A stretch of 51,952 nucleotides of DNA from Sphingopyxis granuli NBRC 100800. Lineage in GTDB: Bacteria; Pseudomonadota; Alphaproteobacteria; Sphingomonadales; Sphingomonadaceae. The stretch's first letter is position 1. Every line of letters starts with the position of its first letter. Made by a program: the position numbers and the translations under genes. A model generated the notes under the pieces. The model ran no database searches. It was given only the letters and a program-made list of their open reading frames with translations, and was not told the DNA's origin. Below, one piece after another: positions 40,962-50,012 of this stretch. The DNA lies in assembly GCF_001591045.1 (NCBI RefSeq), contig NZ_BCUA01000023.1, positions 1-51,952 of the forward strand, read 5' to 3'.

Positions 40962-42206
40962 TCAGGCCGGACGCGCGGCCTTGCCCTCCCGGCCCAGCTG
41001 GCGCCAGCTTATCGCCAGCAGCACGAGCGCGGCGACCGCATAGCGCGCGTAGAAGAGCTGCGCCGCCCAGCCGGGCAGCATCTCCGCGATCGCCAGCCGG
41101 TGATAGCCCGGCGGGAGCAGCGCCAGATAGCAGAGCCCGACGGCGACGGCTTCGCCCCACCCCTCGCCAGCCTCGATGCGGGCGAGCGAGACGCGGCAGA
41201 GCTGGACGAACAGCGGAAACAGCAGGACATAGGTGTGTCCCCACCCCAGCGGAGCGACGAGGCAGGCGATGGCGGTCGCCCAGCTCGCGACGGTCAGGGC
41301 CGGCGCGCCGGTCCTCCGCACCCGCAGCACGATCGCCGCCATCGCCCCCAGCATCGCCAGGACGACGCCGCCGCGCAGCCAGCCCGGCAGCGGCGCGGTC
41401 TGGTAGGACAGGGAATAAACCTCGAGCGGAAGATCGAGCCGTGTGACGATGGCGGCGATCGACTGGTTGTCGATATGGACGATCGCGCGGCCCGACATGG
41501 CGGGAAGCTGGGTCTGGAAATAGTCCAGATAGAGGGCGGGCGGCACCTTGACGAGCGCCACGAGCGGAATGCCGACGGCGGCGATGACGAACCCGGTCAG
41601 CATCGGGCGCCACTGCGGCCGGCAGAAAAGCCAGAACAGCATCAGCACCGGATAGATCTTGATCCAGCAGCCGGCGGCGATCAGCGCGCCGGCCAGCTTC
41701 GGCCAGCCGCGGCTGTCGAGCCAGACCGCCGCGACGCACAGGAACAGGATGATCGTACCGACCTGTCCCTGCCGGACGGCGAGCATCGCGCCGGTCGAGG
41801 TCGCCAGCGCCACGATCACGAGCGCCGCGAGCCAATCGCGCCGCAGGCCCAGCGCCTCGCGCGTCAGGCTCAGCCACATCAGGCAGGACAGCACGCCGCA
41901 TCCGACGATCACGACGCTGGCGATCGCAAAGCCCTGCTCGACCGACCCGAGGAGCAGCGGCAGGAACAGCAGCGCGGCGGGCGGCGGATACAGATAGCCC
42001 TGCAGGCTCTCCCGCGCGTCGGGCGCATACAGGGTCGCGGGATCAGCGAGCAGCCGCCGCACGCTGTCGTAGAAAATCCGGTAATCGCTGCCGACATGCC
42101 CGTGCAGGCTCATCGCCTCAACGCCGTGAAGCAGCAGCAGAAGCGGCAGAAGCGCGGCGAGCGCCCATCGCATCCGAAGCGAAGAACGGGAATCGCTGGA
42201 AACCAT
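40962..42206 (-). CDS. GT87-type membrane glycosyltransferase (DUF2029) (414 aa)
   Basis: Multi-pass GT-C protein with about ten hydrophobic segments. GSDYRIFYDSVRRLL near the N-terminus carries the acidic residue expected at the catalytic site, and GYLYPPPAALLFLPL, AVRQGQVGTIILFL and GCWIKIYPVLMLFW are typical of GT87 mannosyltransferases that use polyprenyl-phosphate sugars. The ATG at 42206 has AGGAG 10 bases upstream; an ATG 24 bases earlier is possible. It stands alone and is divergent from the SDR gene. Acceptor unknown. Confidence 0.85.
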   Translation of the reverse strand: MVSSDSRSSLRMRWALAALLPLLLLLHGVEAMSLHGHVGSDYRIFYDSVRRLLADPATLYAPDARESLQGYLYPPPAALLFLPLLLGSVEQGFAIASVVIVGCGVLSCLMWLSLTREALGLRRDWLAALVIVALATSTGAMLAVRQGQVGTIILFLCVAAVWLDSRGWPKLAGALIAAGCWIKIYPVLMLFWLFCRPQWRPMLTGFVIAAVGIPLVALVKVPPALYLDYFQTQLPAMSGRAIVHIDNQSIAAIVTRLDLPLEVYSLSYQTAPLPGWLRGGVVLAMLGAMAAIVLRVRRTGAPALTVASWATAIACLVAPLGWGHTYVLLFPLFVQLCRVSLARIEAGEGWGEAVAVGLCYLALLPPGYHRLAIAEMLPGWAAQLFYARYAVAALVLLAISWRQLGREGKAARPA

Positions 42207-42377
42207 GGTCCTGACGCTCCTGGGCTGCATTCCCGTAACCGATTGGCGCCAGTCCCTAGGCGACAAGTCTTGCGATATCCTTGATCGCCCTTGGCGCCCG
42301 GCGCGATCACGCGCTCTGGTCCCGGCGCCGAAAATCGCTATCAAGCGGCGCAACGCGGATTCACGGGGAGAGACGAA

Positions 42378-43295
42378 GTGAGCGGATGCCTCGAAGGGAA
42401 AGTCGTCGCGATCACCGGTGCGGGGCGCGGGATCGGCCGCGAGCTGGCGCTGCACTGCGCGGCGCAGGGCGCGGCCGTCGTCGTCAACGACCCCGGCGTC
42501 GCGCAGGCGGGCGATGGCGGCGACACCGCCCCCGCCCAGGCCACCGCCAACGATATCGTCGCCGCGGGCGGCAACGCGGTCGCCAATTTCGGCAACGTCG
42601 CCGATCCGAAGGAGGCCGCGGGCATCGTCGAGGATGCCGTCGCGCGCTTCGGCCGCATCGACGCGGTCGTGAACAATGCCGGCATCCTGCGCGACACCAT
42701 CTGGCACAAGATGAGCTATGAGGACTGGAAGAGCGTCATCGACGTCAACCTGACCGGCGTCTTCAACGTCTCGAAGGCCGCGACGCCCCATTTTCGCGAG
42801 CAGCAGTCGGGCAGCTTCATCCATTTCACCTCGACCAGCGGCCTGATTGGCAACATCGGACAGGCCAATTATTCGGCGGCGAAGCTGGGCGTCGTGGCGC
42901 TGTCGCAGTCGATCGCGCTCGACATGGCGCGCGTCGGGGTGCGGTCGAACTGCATCGCGCCCTTCGCGTGGAGCCGGATGACCTCGTCGATCCCCGCCGA
43001 AACCCCCGAGCAGCAGGAGCGCGTCCGGCGGATGCAGGAAATGTCGGCGGACAAGATCGCCCCGCTCGTCGCCTACCTCGCCTCCGACCTGTCGCGCGAC
43101 GTCACCAACCAGATCTTCAGCGTGCGCAAGAACGAGATTCTCCTGTTTTCGAAGCCGCGCCCGGTGCGCTCGATGGTGAAGCTCGATGGCTGGACGGCGG
43201 AAACGATCGCCGACGAACTGATCCCCGCCTTTCGTCCCGCCTTCGCGCGCGCCGACGAGGTGTCGGCGCATGTCTTTCCCTATGACCCCGTCTGA
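42378..43295 (+). CDS. short-chain dehydrogenase, HSD17B4-like (305 aa)
   Basis: NAD(P)-dependent SDR, first gene of the acyl-CoA island. The cofactor motif TGAGRGIG (13-20), NNAG (99-102) and catalytic Y165/K169 in YSAAK are intact. VVVNDPG, VVNNAGILRDTIW, GNIGQANYSAAKLG and NCIAPFAWSRMT, with the roughly 50-residue C-terminal extension, match the 3-hydroxyacyl-CoA dehydrogenase domain of the peroxisomal multifunctional enzyme 2 (HSD17B4). The GTG at 42378 has GGGGAG 7 bases upstream; no in-frame ATG fits. A 3-hydroxyacyl-CoA substrate is likely. Confidence 0.9.
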   Translation: MSGCLEGKVVAITGAGRGIGRELALHCAAQGAAVVVNDPGVAQAGDGGDTAPAQATANDIVAAGGNAVANFGNVADPKEAAGIVEDAVARFGRIDAVVNNAGILRDTIWHKMSYEDWKSVIDVNLTGVFNVSKAATPHFREQQSGSFIHFTSTSGLIGNIGQANYSAAKLGVVALSQSIALDMARVGVRSNCIAPFAWSRMTSSIPAETPEQQERVRRMQEMSADKIAPLVAYLASDLSRDVTNQIFSVRKNEILLFSKPRPVRSMVKLDGWTAETIADELIPAFRPAFARADEVSAHVFPYDPV

Positions 43296-43307
43296 CGGAG
43301 GCGCCGC

Positions 43308-44159
43308 ATGAGCGAATGGCAGGGCTGGATCGGGCGCGAGGAGGAACGGCGCGACCGGATCGACGCGTCGGCGCTGGCGCGGTGGCTCGCGACGCTCGAC
43401 CGCGGGGCGCCGTCCGACGGCGCGGTGCCGCAGGGGTTCCACTGGTGCCTCGGCCTGCCCGATGCGCCAACCGCGCAGCTCGGCAATGACGGCCATCCGC
43501 GACGCGACGAGAGCGAAGACAGCTTCATGCCGCCCGCGCCGCTGCCGCGCCGCATGTGGGCGTCGAGCGAGGTCGAATTCCTGCGCCCGCTGCGCGTCGG
43601 AGAGGCGATTGCGCGCCGCTCGCGCATCGCCGCGATCGCCGAAAAGCAAGGCGGATCTGGCAAGCTGCTGTTCGTCACGATCGAGCATCGGACGCACGCC
43701 GGCGATACGCTCGCGTTGCGCGAGACCCAGTCGATCGTGTTTCGCGAAGCGGCGCCCCCCGATGCGCCGCTCTCCCCGCCCCCGCCGGGCGCGACAGGCT
43801 TCGACCCCGCGGCATGGGACGCCCATCGCCCGACGACCCCGAACGAGCCGCTGCTCTTCCGCTATTCGGCGTTGACCTTCAACAGCCACCGCATCCATTA
43901 CGATCTGCCCTATGCGCGCGATGCGGAGCGCTATCGCGGGCTGGTCGTCCACGGCCCGCTCACCGCGACTTTGCTCCTCGACCTCGCGCAGCGCCAGTTC
44001 GGCGACAATGCCCTGACCCGCTTCGCCTTTCGCGGCCTGTCGCCGGCGATCTGCGGCGAGCCGCTGCACCTTGTGCTGCGCGGCGGCGGCGACGCGATCG
44101 AACTGGCCGCCTTTGCCGGCGACGGCCGACAGATCATGAGCGGCACCGCCGCGACCTGA
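43308..44159 (+). CDS. HTD2/FAS1-like dehydratase, mesaconyl-C4-CoA hydratase-like (283 aa)
   Basis: Double hot-dog protein of the MaoC/HTD2 group. The N-terminal half has GHPRRDESEDSFMPPAPLPR, WASSEVEFLRPLRVGE and RRSRIAAIAEKQGGSGKLLF; the C-terminal half has LLFRYSALTFNSHRIHYDLP (183-202) with the His/Asp residues that serve catalysis, and GLVVHGPLTATLLL. This is the group that includes mesaconyl-C4-CoA hydratase of the 3-hydroxypropionate bicycle and itaconyl-CoA hydratase. Start 12 bases after the SDR stop, next to GAGGCG. A substrate with a free carboxylate on the acyl chain is inferred from homology and context. Confidence 0.82.
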   Translation: MSEWQGWIGREEERRDRIDASALARWLATLDRGAPSDGAVPQGFHWCLGLPDAPTAQLGNDGHPRRDESEDSFMPPAPLPRRMWASSEVEFLRPLRVGEAIARRSRIAAIAEKQGGSGKLLFVTIEHRTHAGDTLALRETQSIVFREAAPPDAPLSPPPPGATGFDPAAWDAHRPTTPNEPLLFRYSALTFNSHRIHYDLPYARDAERYRGLVVHGPLTATLLLDLAQRQFGDNALTRFAFRGLSPAICGEPLHLVLRGGGDAIELAAFAGDGRQIMSGTAAT

Positions 44160-44178
44160 CCCAGCGATAGGATCGACC

Positions 44179-45372
44179 ATGCACCTCAGCCCCTATGATG
44201 CCGAGCATTTTCCCGAAATCCGCGAGGGCGTGCGCCGCCTGTGCGCCGAGTTTCCGGGCGAATATTGGCGCGAACTCGATGCGAAGCGCGAATATCCGAC
44301 GGCGTTCGTCAAGGCGCTGACCGACGCGGGCTATCTGTCGGTGCTGATCCCGGAGGAATATGGCGGATCGGGGCTGGGCCTGTCGGCGGCGGTCGCGATC
44401 CTCGAGACGATTCAGGCCGAAGGCTGCAACGGCGGCGCCTGCCATGCGCAGATGTACACGATGGGGACGATCCTGCGCCACGGCTCCGAAGAGCAGAAGC
44501 GTGCCTATCTGCCAAAGATCGCGACCGGCGAACTGCGCCTGCAGGCCTTCGGCGTCACCGAGCCGACGAGCGGCACCGACACCACCGCCCTGCGCACCGT
44601 GGCGGTCCGTGAGCCTGCTCCGTCGAAGGACGGGGGCGACGATTATGTCGTCAACGGCCAGAAGATCTGGACCAGCCGCGCCGAGCACAGCGACCTGATG
44701 CTGCTGCTCGCGCGCACCACGCCCCGCGACCGGGCCGCGAAGAAAACCGACGGCCTTTCGACCTTCATCGTCGACATGAAGGCGGCGCTCGCCGACGGTT
44801 CGCTGACGATCCGGCCGATCCGCACGATGATGAACCATGCGACGACCGAGATTTTCTTCGACAACATGCGCATCCCGGCGGCCAACCTGCTGGGAGAGGA
44901 AGGGAAAGGCTTTCGCTACATCCTGTCGGGCATGAATGCCGAACGCGTGCTGATCGCCGCCGAATGCGTCGGGGACGCCAAATGGTTCACGAAGAAATCG
45001 GCCGATTATGCGAACGAACGCCACGTCTTCGGCCGCGCCATCGGCCAGAATCAGGGCATCGCCTTTCCGATCGCGCGCGCCTATGCCAACATGCGCGCGG
45101 CCGAACTGATGGTGCACGAAGCGGCCCGGCTCTACGAAGCCGGACAGCCGAACGGCGCCGAGGCGAACATGGCGAAGATGCTCGCCGCCGACGCGTCGAG
45201 CGAGGCGGGCAATGTCTGCATCCAGACGCACGGCGGCTTCGGTTTCGCCGAGGAATATGACGTCGAGCGCAAGTTCCGCGAGACGCGCCTCTATCAGGTC
45301 GCGCCGATCTCGACCAACCTGATCCTGTCCTTCCTCGCCGAGCATGTCCTCGGCCTGCCGCGGAGCTATTGA
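44179..45372 (+). CDS. acyl-CoA dehydrogenase (397 aa)
   Basis: FAD-dependent acyl-CoA dehydrogenase, third gene of the plus-strand set before IclR. LIPEEYGGSGLGLSAAVAIL, FGVTEPTSGTDTT, VVNGQKIWTSRAEHSDLMLL, GEEGKGFRYILSGMNAERV and THGGFGFAEEYDVERKFRET are standard. The C-terminal TRLYQVAPISTNLILSFLAE lacks the usual Glu of YEGTxxI, so the catalytic base is not certain. The C-terminal end overlaps the convergent iclR stop by seven bases. Substrate unknown. Confidence 0.9.
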   Translation: MHLSPYDAEHFPEIREGVRRLCAEFPGEYWRELDAKREYPTAFVKALTDAGYLSVLIPEEYGGSGLGLSAAVAILETIQAEGCNGGACHAQMYTMGTILRHGSEEQKRAYLPKIATGELRLQAFGVTEPTSGTDTTALRTVAVREPAPSKDGGDDYVVNGQKIWTSRAEHSDLMLLLARTTPRDRAAKKTDGLSTFIVDMKAALADGSLTIRPIRTMMNHATTEIFFDNMRIPAANLLGEEGKGFRYILSGMNAERVLIAAECVGDAKWFTKKSADYANERHVFGRAIGQNQGIAFPIARAYANMRAAELMVHEAARLYEAGQPNGAEANMAKMLAADASSEAGNVCIQTHGGFGFAEEYDVERKFRETRLYQVAPISTNLILSFLAEHVLGLPRSY

Positions 45373-46103
45373 TCGGCGACGAGCCGCGCGCGAAGCTGTC
45401 CAAGCGCGGCGGCGAGTTGCGCGACCTCCGCCTCCCCGCGCGACCCCGCGACGATCGAGGCCGACAGGCAGAAGCCGGGCGCCACATCGGCGATGCCGAC
45501 CGCGACCGTCCATATCCCGCGATGTGCGAAACCGCGGTCGATCGCATAGCCGCGCGCCGCCGCCTCGCGCACCTGCGCGGCGTAGACGTCGAACGGCAGA
45601 TCGGCTTGCCAGCGCACGGGCGCATAGCGGCGCGCCAGTTCGGCATCGTCGACGCGCTGTGCCGCCGCCAGCGCCCGGCCCGCCGCGCCGCCGCCGAGCG
45701 GCTGGCGCTGCGCATCGGCGAACCGCAGCCGCATGACGGCGTCGCTTTCGGCGTGCGCGACGAGTTGCAGCCGCTCGCGCGACGCCATTTTCCATAGGCC
45801 CACTGCGGCGTCGCCCTGCTGCGCCAATCTTGCCATCAGCGGCCGCGCGCGATCGATCAACGAGCGTCCCGCCCGGTCGCGCAATCCCTCGAAACCGTCC
45901 CATGGCCCCGCCAGCCGATAGCGCTTGCCGCCGACACCCCGCGCGATCGCCCCCTCGGCCACCAGCGTGTTCAGCAGGTTGAAACAGCTCGACGGGCTGA
46001 GGTCGAGCGCGCGCCCGATTTCCGACAGCGTCAGGCCATCGCCATCGGCGAGCAGCCGCAGGATGGCAAAAGCTTGCGCGATGGACCGGACCGGCTGGCT
46101 CAT
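45366..46103 (-). CDS. IclR-family transcriptional regulator (245 aa)
   Basis: A winged helix-turn-helix (about 5-60: SIAQAFAILRLLADGDGLTL, then SPSSCFNLLNTLVAEGAI) and an IclR effector-binding domain (about 75-240: RGIWTVAVGIADVAPGFCLS). These regulators usually control the catabolic genes beside them. It lies between two plus-strand acyl-CoA sets and is divergent from the second. GAGGGAGGG precedes the ATG. Two direct repeats, TTCC-N6-TGAAAA, lie 16 bases upstream and may be its operator. Confidence 0.93.
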   Translation of the reverse strand: MSQPVRSIAQAFAILRLLADGDGLTLSEIGRALDLSPSSCFNLLNTLVAEGAIARGVGGKRYRLAGPWDGFEGLRDRAGRSLIDRARPLMARLAQQGDAAVGLWKMASRERLQLVAHAESDAVMRLRFADAQRQPLGGGAAGRALAAAQRVDDAELARRYAPVRWQADLPFDVYAAQVREAAARGYAIDRGFAHRGIWTVAVGIADVAPGFCLSASIVAGSRGEAEVAQLAAALGQLRARLVADQ

Positions 46104-46118
46104 CCCTCCCTCTTATTT

Positions 46119-46155
46119 TTCCTGATGATGAAAAGCAAATTCCATTTATTGAAAA
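46119..46155. promoter_or_regulatory. two TTCC-N6-TGAAAA repeats, candidate IclR operator
   Basis: TTCC-N6-TGAAAA occurs at 46119-46134 and again at 46140-46155, spaced exactly 21 bases, two helical turns, in an AT-rich stretch of the 210-base spacer between iclR and the divergent acyl-CoA dehydrogenase. Each copy is a partial dyad (TTCC/GAAAA). The rest of the spacer (46156-46313) shows no other clear signal. Confidence 0.6.
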
Positions 46156-46313
46156 ATGCCGAGGAACATCCTAGCCCACGCCCGAAGCGATTCGGCCGGC
46201 AGCGCGCGGCGCCGAGGCGCGAAAATCATTGCCATCGCGCGGTGGGCGGACAAGGATCGAAATAGCGATCAGGGCTTTTCCGCAAACGCGGGCGACAAGA
46301 AGGGACCGAAGGG

Positions 46314-47483
46314 ATGCAGAACCCCGGAATGGACGCTGACGTCTTCGAACAGTTCATCGAACAGCTCGACCGCTACGTCCGCGAGCGTCTCCTCCCCGCC
46401 GAGAGGGAGATCATCGAGACCGACCGCATCCCCGACGACATCCTGTCCGAAATGCGCGACATGGGGTTGTTCGGCCTGACCATCCCCGAGGAGTTCGGCG
46501 GCGCGGGGATGAACATCAGCCAGTATATCCGCACCATCCACACGCTGTCCTATGCGATGCCGGCGTTCCGGTCGATCATCTCGATCAACATCGGCATGTT
46601 CACCTCGGCGCTCAAGAATGGCGGGACCGACGCGCAGAAGGCCGAATGGCTGCCGCGCGTCGCATCGGGCGAAATCGCCTGCTTCGGCCTGACCGAGCCC
46701 GGATCGGGATCGGACTCGGCGGGGCTCCAGACCAGCGCTGCGCAGACCGACAACGGCTGGGTGCTGAACGGCACCAAGCGGTACATCACCAATTCGCCCT
46801 TCGCGAAGGTCGGGCTGATCATGGCGCGGACGAGCAAGGAAAATCTCCCCAAGAACGCCCATGTCTCCGCCTTCATCGTGCCGATGGACGCGCCGGGCGT
46901 GTCGATCGGCAAGTCGGACAAGAAGATGGGCCAGGCGGGTAGCCATATCGCCGACATCGTGATGGACGACGTCCGCATCGGCGGCGAGGCGCTGCTCGGC
47001 GGCGAACTCGGCAAGGGCTTCGCCTATGCGATGATGAGCCTCGACAACGGCCGCATGTCGGTCGGCGCCGCCGCCACCGCCTATGCCCGCCGCGCGCTCG
47101 ACAGCGCGGTGCGCTATGCGACCGAGCGCAAGGCGTTCGGCGAGCCGATCGCGAACTTCCAGCTCATCCAGCAGATGCTCGCGCAGAGCGAGGTCGACAT
47201 CTATGCCGCCGAATGCATGATGGAGGATGTCACCCGCCGCGCCGACGCGGGCGAGAATGTCCTGCGCAAGGCGGCGGCGTTCAAGGTCTTCGCCAGCGAG
47301 ATGTGCGGCCGCGTCGTCGATGCCTGCGTGCAGGTCTATGGCGGGGCGGGCTATCTGGCCGAATATGACGCCGAGCGCTTCTTCCGCGATGCGCGCATCT
47401 ATCGCATCTACGAAGGGACGACGCAGATCCTTCAGCTTCAGATCGCCAAGCATATGCTGCGCGAGTTCCATGCGAATGGATAA
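46314..47483 (+). CDS. acyl-CoA dehydrogenase (389 aa)
   Basis: Standard short/medium-chain type acyl-CoA dehydrogenase, first gene of the right-hand operon. LTIPEEFGGAGMNISQYIRT, CFGLTEPGSGSDSAGL, VLNGTKRYITNSPFAKVGLI, MGQAGSHIADIVMDDVRI, RKAFGEPIANFQLIQQMLAQ and the catalytic-type IYRIYEGTTQILQLQIAKHM are intact, with full length near 390. GAAGGGA lies 8 bases before the ATG. The CoA-transferase follows after 35 bases. Substrate cannot be read from sequence. Confidence 0.93.
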   Translation: MQNPGMDADVFEQFIEQLDRYVRERLLPAEREIIETDRIPDDILSEMRDMGLFGLTIPEEFGGAGMNISQYIRTIHTLSYAMPAFRSIISINIGMFTSALKNGGTDAQKAEWLPRVASGEIACFGLTEPGSGSDSAGLQTSAAQTDNGWVLNGTKRYITNSPFAKVGLIMARTSKENLPKNAHVSAFIVPMDAPGVSIGKSDKKMGQAGSHIADIVMDDVRIGGEALLGGELGKGFAYAMMSLDNGRMSVGAAATAYARRALDSAVRYATERKAFGEPIANFQLIQQMLAQSEVDIYAAECMMEDVTRRADAGENVLRKAAAFKVFASEMCGRVVDACVQVYGGAGYLAEYDAERFFRDARIYRIYEGTTQILQLQIAKHMLREFHANG

Positions 47484-47518
47484 GCCCGCCACGATCGAGG
47501 CCCCGGAGGGAGCGGCCC

Positions 47519-48715
47519 ATGTATAACCTCCTCCCCGGCCTGTCCGTCATCGAGGCGTCGTCCTTCGTCGCCTCGCCCACCGCGGGCCTGTATCTCGCGC
47601 AGTTCGGGGCCGAGGTGATCCGCGTCGACCAGATCGGCGGCGGCCCCGATTTCCGGCGCTGGCCGGTCACGGAAAACAATGATTCGCTCTATTGGGAAAA
47701 TCTCAATCGCGCGAAGAAGTCGGTCGCGCTCGACCTCGGCCGGCCCGAGGGGCGCGAACTGCTGCAGGCGCTGGTGCGCGCGACGGGGCAGTTCGTCACC
47801 AATTTCCCGGTCAAGGGCTTCCTGTCGCACGACCTGCTGGCCGAAGGGCGTCCCGACCTCATCACCATCCGTGTGATGGGCTGGGCCGACGGGTCGCCCG
47901 CGCTCGACTATACGGTGAACAACAGCGTCGGCTATCCGATGCTCACCGGTGCAGGGCCGGAGCCGGTCAACCATGTCCTGCCCGCGTGGGACCTGCTTAC
48001 CGGCGCCTATGCCGCCTTCGCGCTGCTCGCCGCGGTCCAGCGGCGCGCCGCAACCGGCGACGGCGGCGAGGTGCGCCTGCCGCTGTCCGACGTCGCGATC
48101 GGCACCGTCGCCAACATGGGCGGCATCGCCGAGGTGCTCTATAGCGGAGCGAACCGGCCGCGGCTGGGCAACGCCGTCTATGGCCTGTTTGGCCGCGATT
48201 TCACGACACGCGACGGTCAGCGGACGATGATCGTCGTCGTCACGCCGCGCCAATGGGCGAATCTGATCGCGGCGCTCGACCTCGGCGATGCCGTCGCGGC
48301 GGTCGAGGCGGTGCGCGGCGTGTCCTTCGCGAAGAATGACGGGCTGCGCTTCACGCACCGCGACGCGCTCTATCCACTGTTCGAGCGGGCGATCGCGCGC
48401 CGCGACCACGCCGACCTCGCCGCCGCCTTCGACGCGGGCGGGATCGTCCATTCGCCCTATCGCACGATGCTCGACGCCGCGAACGACCCGGCGCTGGTGG
48501 CGGACAACCCGATCTTCGCGGACGCGGCCAATCCGAGCGGCTTCGCCTATCCCGCCGCGGGCGCCTTCGCGACCATCCCGCAGGCCGACCGCCAGCCGCC
48601 CCGCCCCGCCCCGCGCAACGGCGAGCATTCGGAAGAAGTGCTGGCCGCCCGCCTGTCGCTGTCGTCGGGCGAGATCGCCCGGCTGATCGACGCCGGGATC
48701 GTCGGTGTCGGTTGA
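47519..48715 (+). CDS. family III CoA-transferase, mesaconyl-CoA C1-C4 transferase-like (398 aa)
   Basis: CaiB/BaiF-type CoA-transferase. The start MYNLLPGLSVIEASSFVASP, VIRVDQIGGGPDFRRWPVTE, SLYWENLNRAKKSVALDLGR, and DYTVNNSVGYPMLTG closely follow the subgroup annotated as 2-methylfumaryl-CoA isomerase, i.e. the intramolecular mesaconyl-C1 to C4 CoA-transferase (Mct) of the 3-hydroxypropionate bicycle. The probable catalytic Asp is D158 in PAWDLLTGAYAAFA. GGAGGGAG precedes the ATG. An intermolecular CoA-transferase (for example with succinyl-CoA) is the main alternative. Confidence 0.85.
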   Translation: MYNLLPGLSVIEASSFVASPTAGLYLAQFGAEVIRVDQIGGGPDFRRWPVTENNDSLYWENLNRAKKSVALDLGRPEGRELLQALVRATGQFVTNFPVKGFLSHDLLAEGRPDLITIRVMGWADGSPALDYTVNNSVGYPMLTGAGPEPVNHVLPAWDLLTGAYAAFALLAAVQRRAATGDGGEVRLPLSDVAIGTVANMGGIAEVLYSGANRPRLGNAVYGLFGRDFTTRDGQRTMIVVVTPRQWANLIAALDLGDAVAAVEAVRGVSFAKNDGLRFTHRDALYPLFERAIARRDHADLAAAFDAGGIVHSPYRTMLDAANDPALVADNPIFADAANPSGFAYPAAGAFATIPQADRQPPRPAPRNGEHSEEVLAARLSLSSGEIARLIDAGIVGVG

Positions 48716-48730
48716 GATATCCCTTTCTTC

Positions 48731-48759
48731 CGTCACCCCGGACTTGATCCGGAGTGACG
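48731..48759. repeat. CGTCAC-type inverted repeat before the thiolase gene
   Basis: CGTCACCCCGGAC at 48731 and ATCCGGAGTGACG ending at 48759 pair with one or two mismatches around CTTG. A related fragment, CGTCACCCGGACTTGATCGG, is at 51881-51900. It sits inside the operon, 37 bases before the thiolase ATG, and could reduce readthrough. Confidence 0.7.
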
Positions 48760-48795
48760 ATCCAATTCAATACCAGAAACATACCGGAGAATGAC

Positions 48796-50010
48796 ATGAC
48801 CCTGCGCCGCGCCGCCATCGTCGCCCCGATCCGCACCGCCGTCGGCAAGTTCGGCGGCAGTCTGTCGTCGGTTACCGCCGGAGAGCTGGGCGCCGTCATC
48901 CTGAAGGCGCTGATCGACCGCACGAAGATCGACCCCGCACGCGTCGACGATGTCGTCTTTTCGCAGGGCTATGGCAATGGCGAGGCGCCGAGCATCGGGC
49001 ATTGGTCGTGGCTTGCCGCGGGCCTGCCGCTCGAAGTGCCGGGCTATCAGCTCGACCGCCGCTGCGGCTCGGGCCTGCAGGCGGTCGTCAACGCCGCGAT
49101 GATGGTGCAGACGGGCATGTCCGACATCGTCGTCGCGGGCGGCGTCGAATCGATGTCGAACGTCGAGCATTACACGACCGACATTCGCAAGGGCGTACGC
49201 GCGGGCAATCTGACGCTGCACGACCGGCTGACGCGCGGGCGCGTGATGTCGCAGCCGGTCGAGCGCTTCGGCGTCATCACCGGAATGATCGAGACCGCCG
49301 AGAATCTGGCGAAGGATTACAACATCACCCGCGAGCAGGCCGACGCCTACGCCGTGCGCAGCCACCAGCGCGCCGCGGCGGCGTGGGACAAGGGTCTGTT
49401 CGACGACGAACTCGTCCCGGTCAGCGTGCCGCAGAAGAAGGGCGACCCGGTCGTCTTCGCGCACGACGAAGGCTATCGCGCCGACGCGAGCATGGAGACG
49501 CTGGGCAAGCTGCGCGCGCTGGAAGGCGGCGTCGTCACCGCGGGCAACGCCAGCCAGCAGAACGATGCCGCCGCCGCGTGCCTCGTCGTCGCCGAGGACA
49601 AGCTGGACGAACTCGGCCTCGAACCCATCGCCTGGTTCCATAGCTGGGCGGCGGCCGGATGCGACCCGAGCCGCATGGGCATCGGGCCGGTGCCCGCGGT
49701 CGAGCGACTGTTCGCGCGCAATGGGCTCGGCTGGGACAACATCGACCTCGTCGAGCTCAACGAAGCCTTCGCGCCGCAGGTGCTCGCGGTGCTCAAGGGC
49801 TGGGGCTGGTCCGACGACGACAGCCGCAACGAGATACTCAACGTCAACGGATCGGGCATCTCGCTCGGCCACCCGATCGGCGCGACCGGCGGGCGCATCC
49901 TCGCCAATCTGACGCGCGAACTGGTACGCCGCGACGGCCGTTACGGGCTGGAGACGATGTGCATCGGCGGCGGCCAGGGCATCGCCGCGATCTTCGAGCG
50001 CGCGGCCTGA
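48796..50010 (+). CDS. acetyl-CoA acetyltransferase / thiolase (404 aa)
   Basis: Thiolase that cleaves 3-ketoacyl-CoA or condenses acetyl-CoA. The acyl-enzyme Cys is C90 in DRRCGSGLQAV, the His is H359 in GHPIGATGG, the second Cys is C389 in CIGGGQG, and LNEAFAPQ is present. The frame extends 14 codons upstream, but MTLRRAAIVAPIRTAVGKFG is the family start and GGAGA is nearby. It is two bases upstream of the Mcd-like gene. A thiolase here suggests that a 3-keto intermediate is also produced. Confidence 0.95.
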   Translation: MTLRRAAIVAPIRTAVGKFGGSLSSVTAGELGAVILKALIDRTKIDPARVDDVVFSQGYGNGEAPSIGHWSWLAAGLPLEVPGYQLDRRCGSGLQAVVNAAMMVQTGMSDIVVAGGVESMSNVEHYTTDIRKGVRAGNLTLHDRLTRGRVMSQPVERFGVITGMIETAENLAKDYNITREQADAYAVRSHQRAAAAWDKGLFDDELVPVSVPQKKGDPVVFAHDEGYRADASMETLGKLRALEGGVVTAGNASQQNDAAAACLVVAEDKLDELGLEPIAWFHSWAAAGCDPSRMGIGPVPAVERLFARNGLGWDNIDLVELNEAFAPQVLAVLKGWGWSDDDSRNEILNVNGSGISLGHPIGATGGRILANLTRELVRRDGRYGLETMCIGGGQGIAAIFERAA

Positions 50011-50012
50011 CC

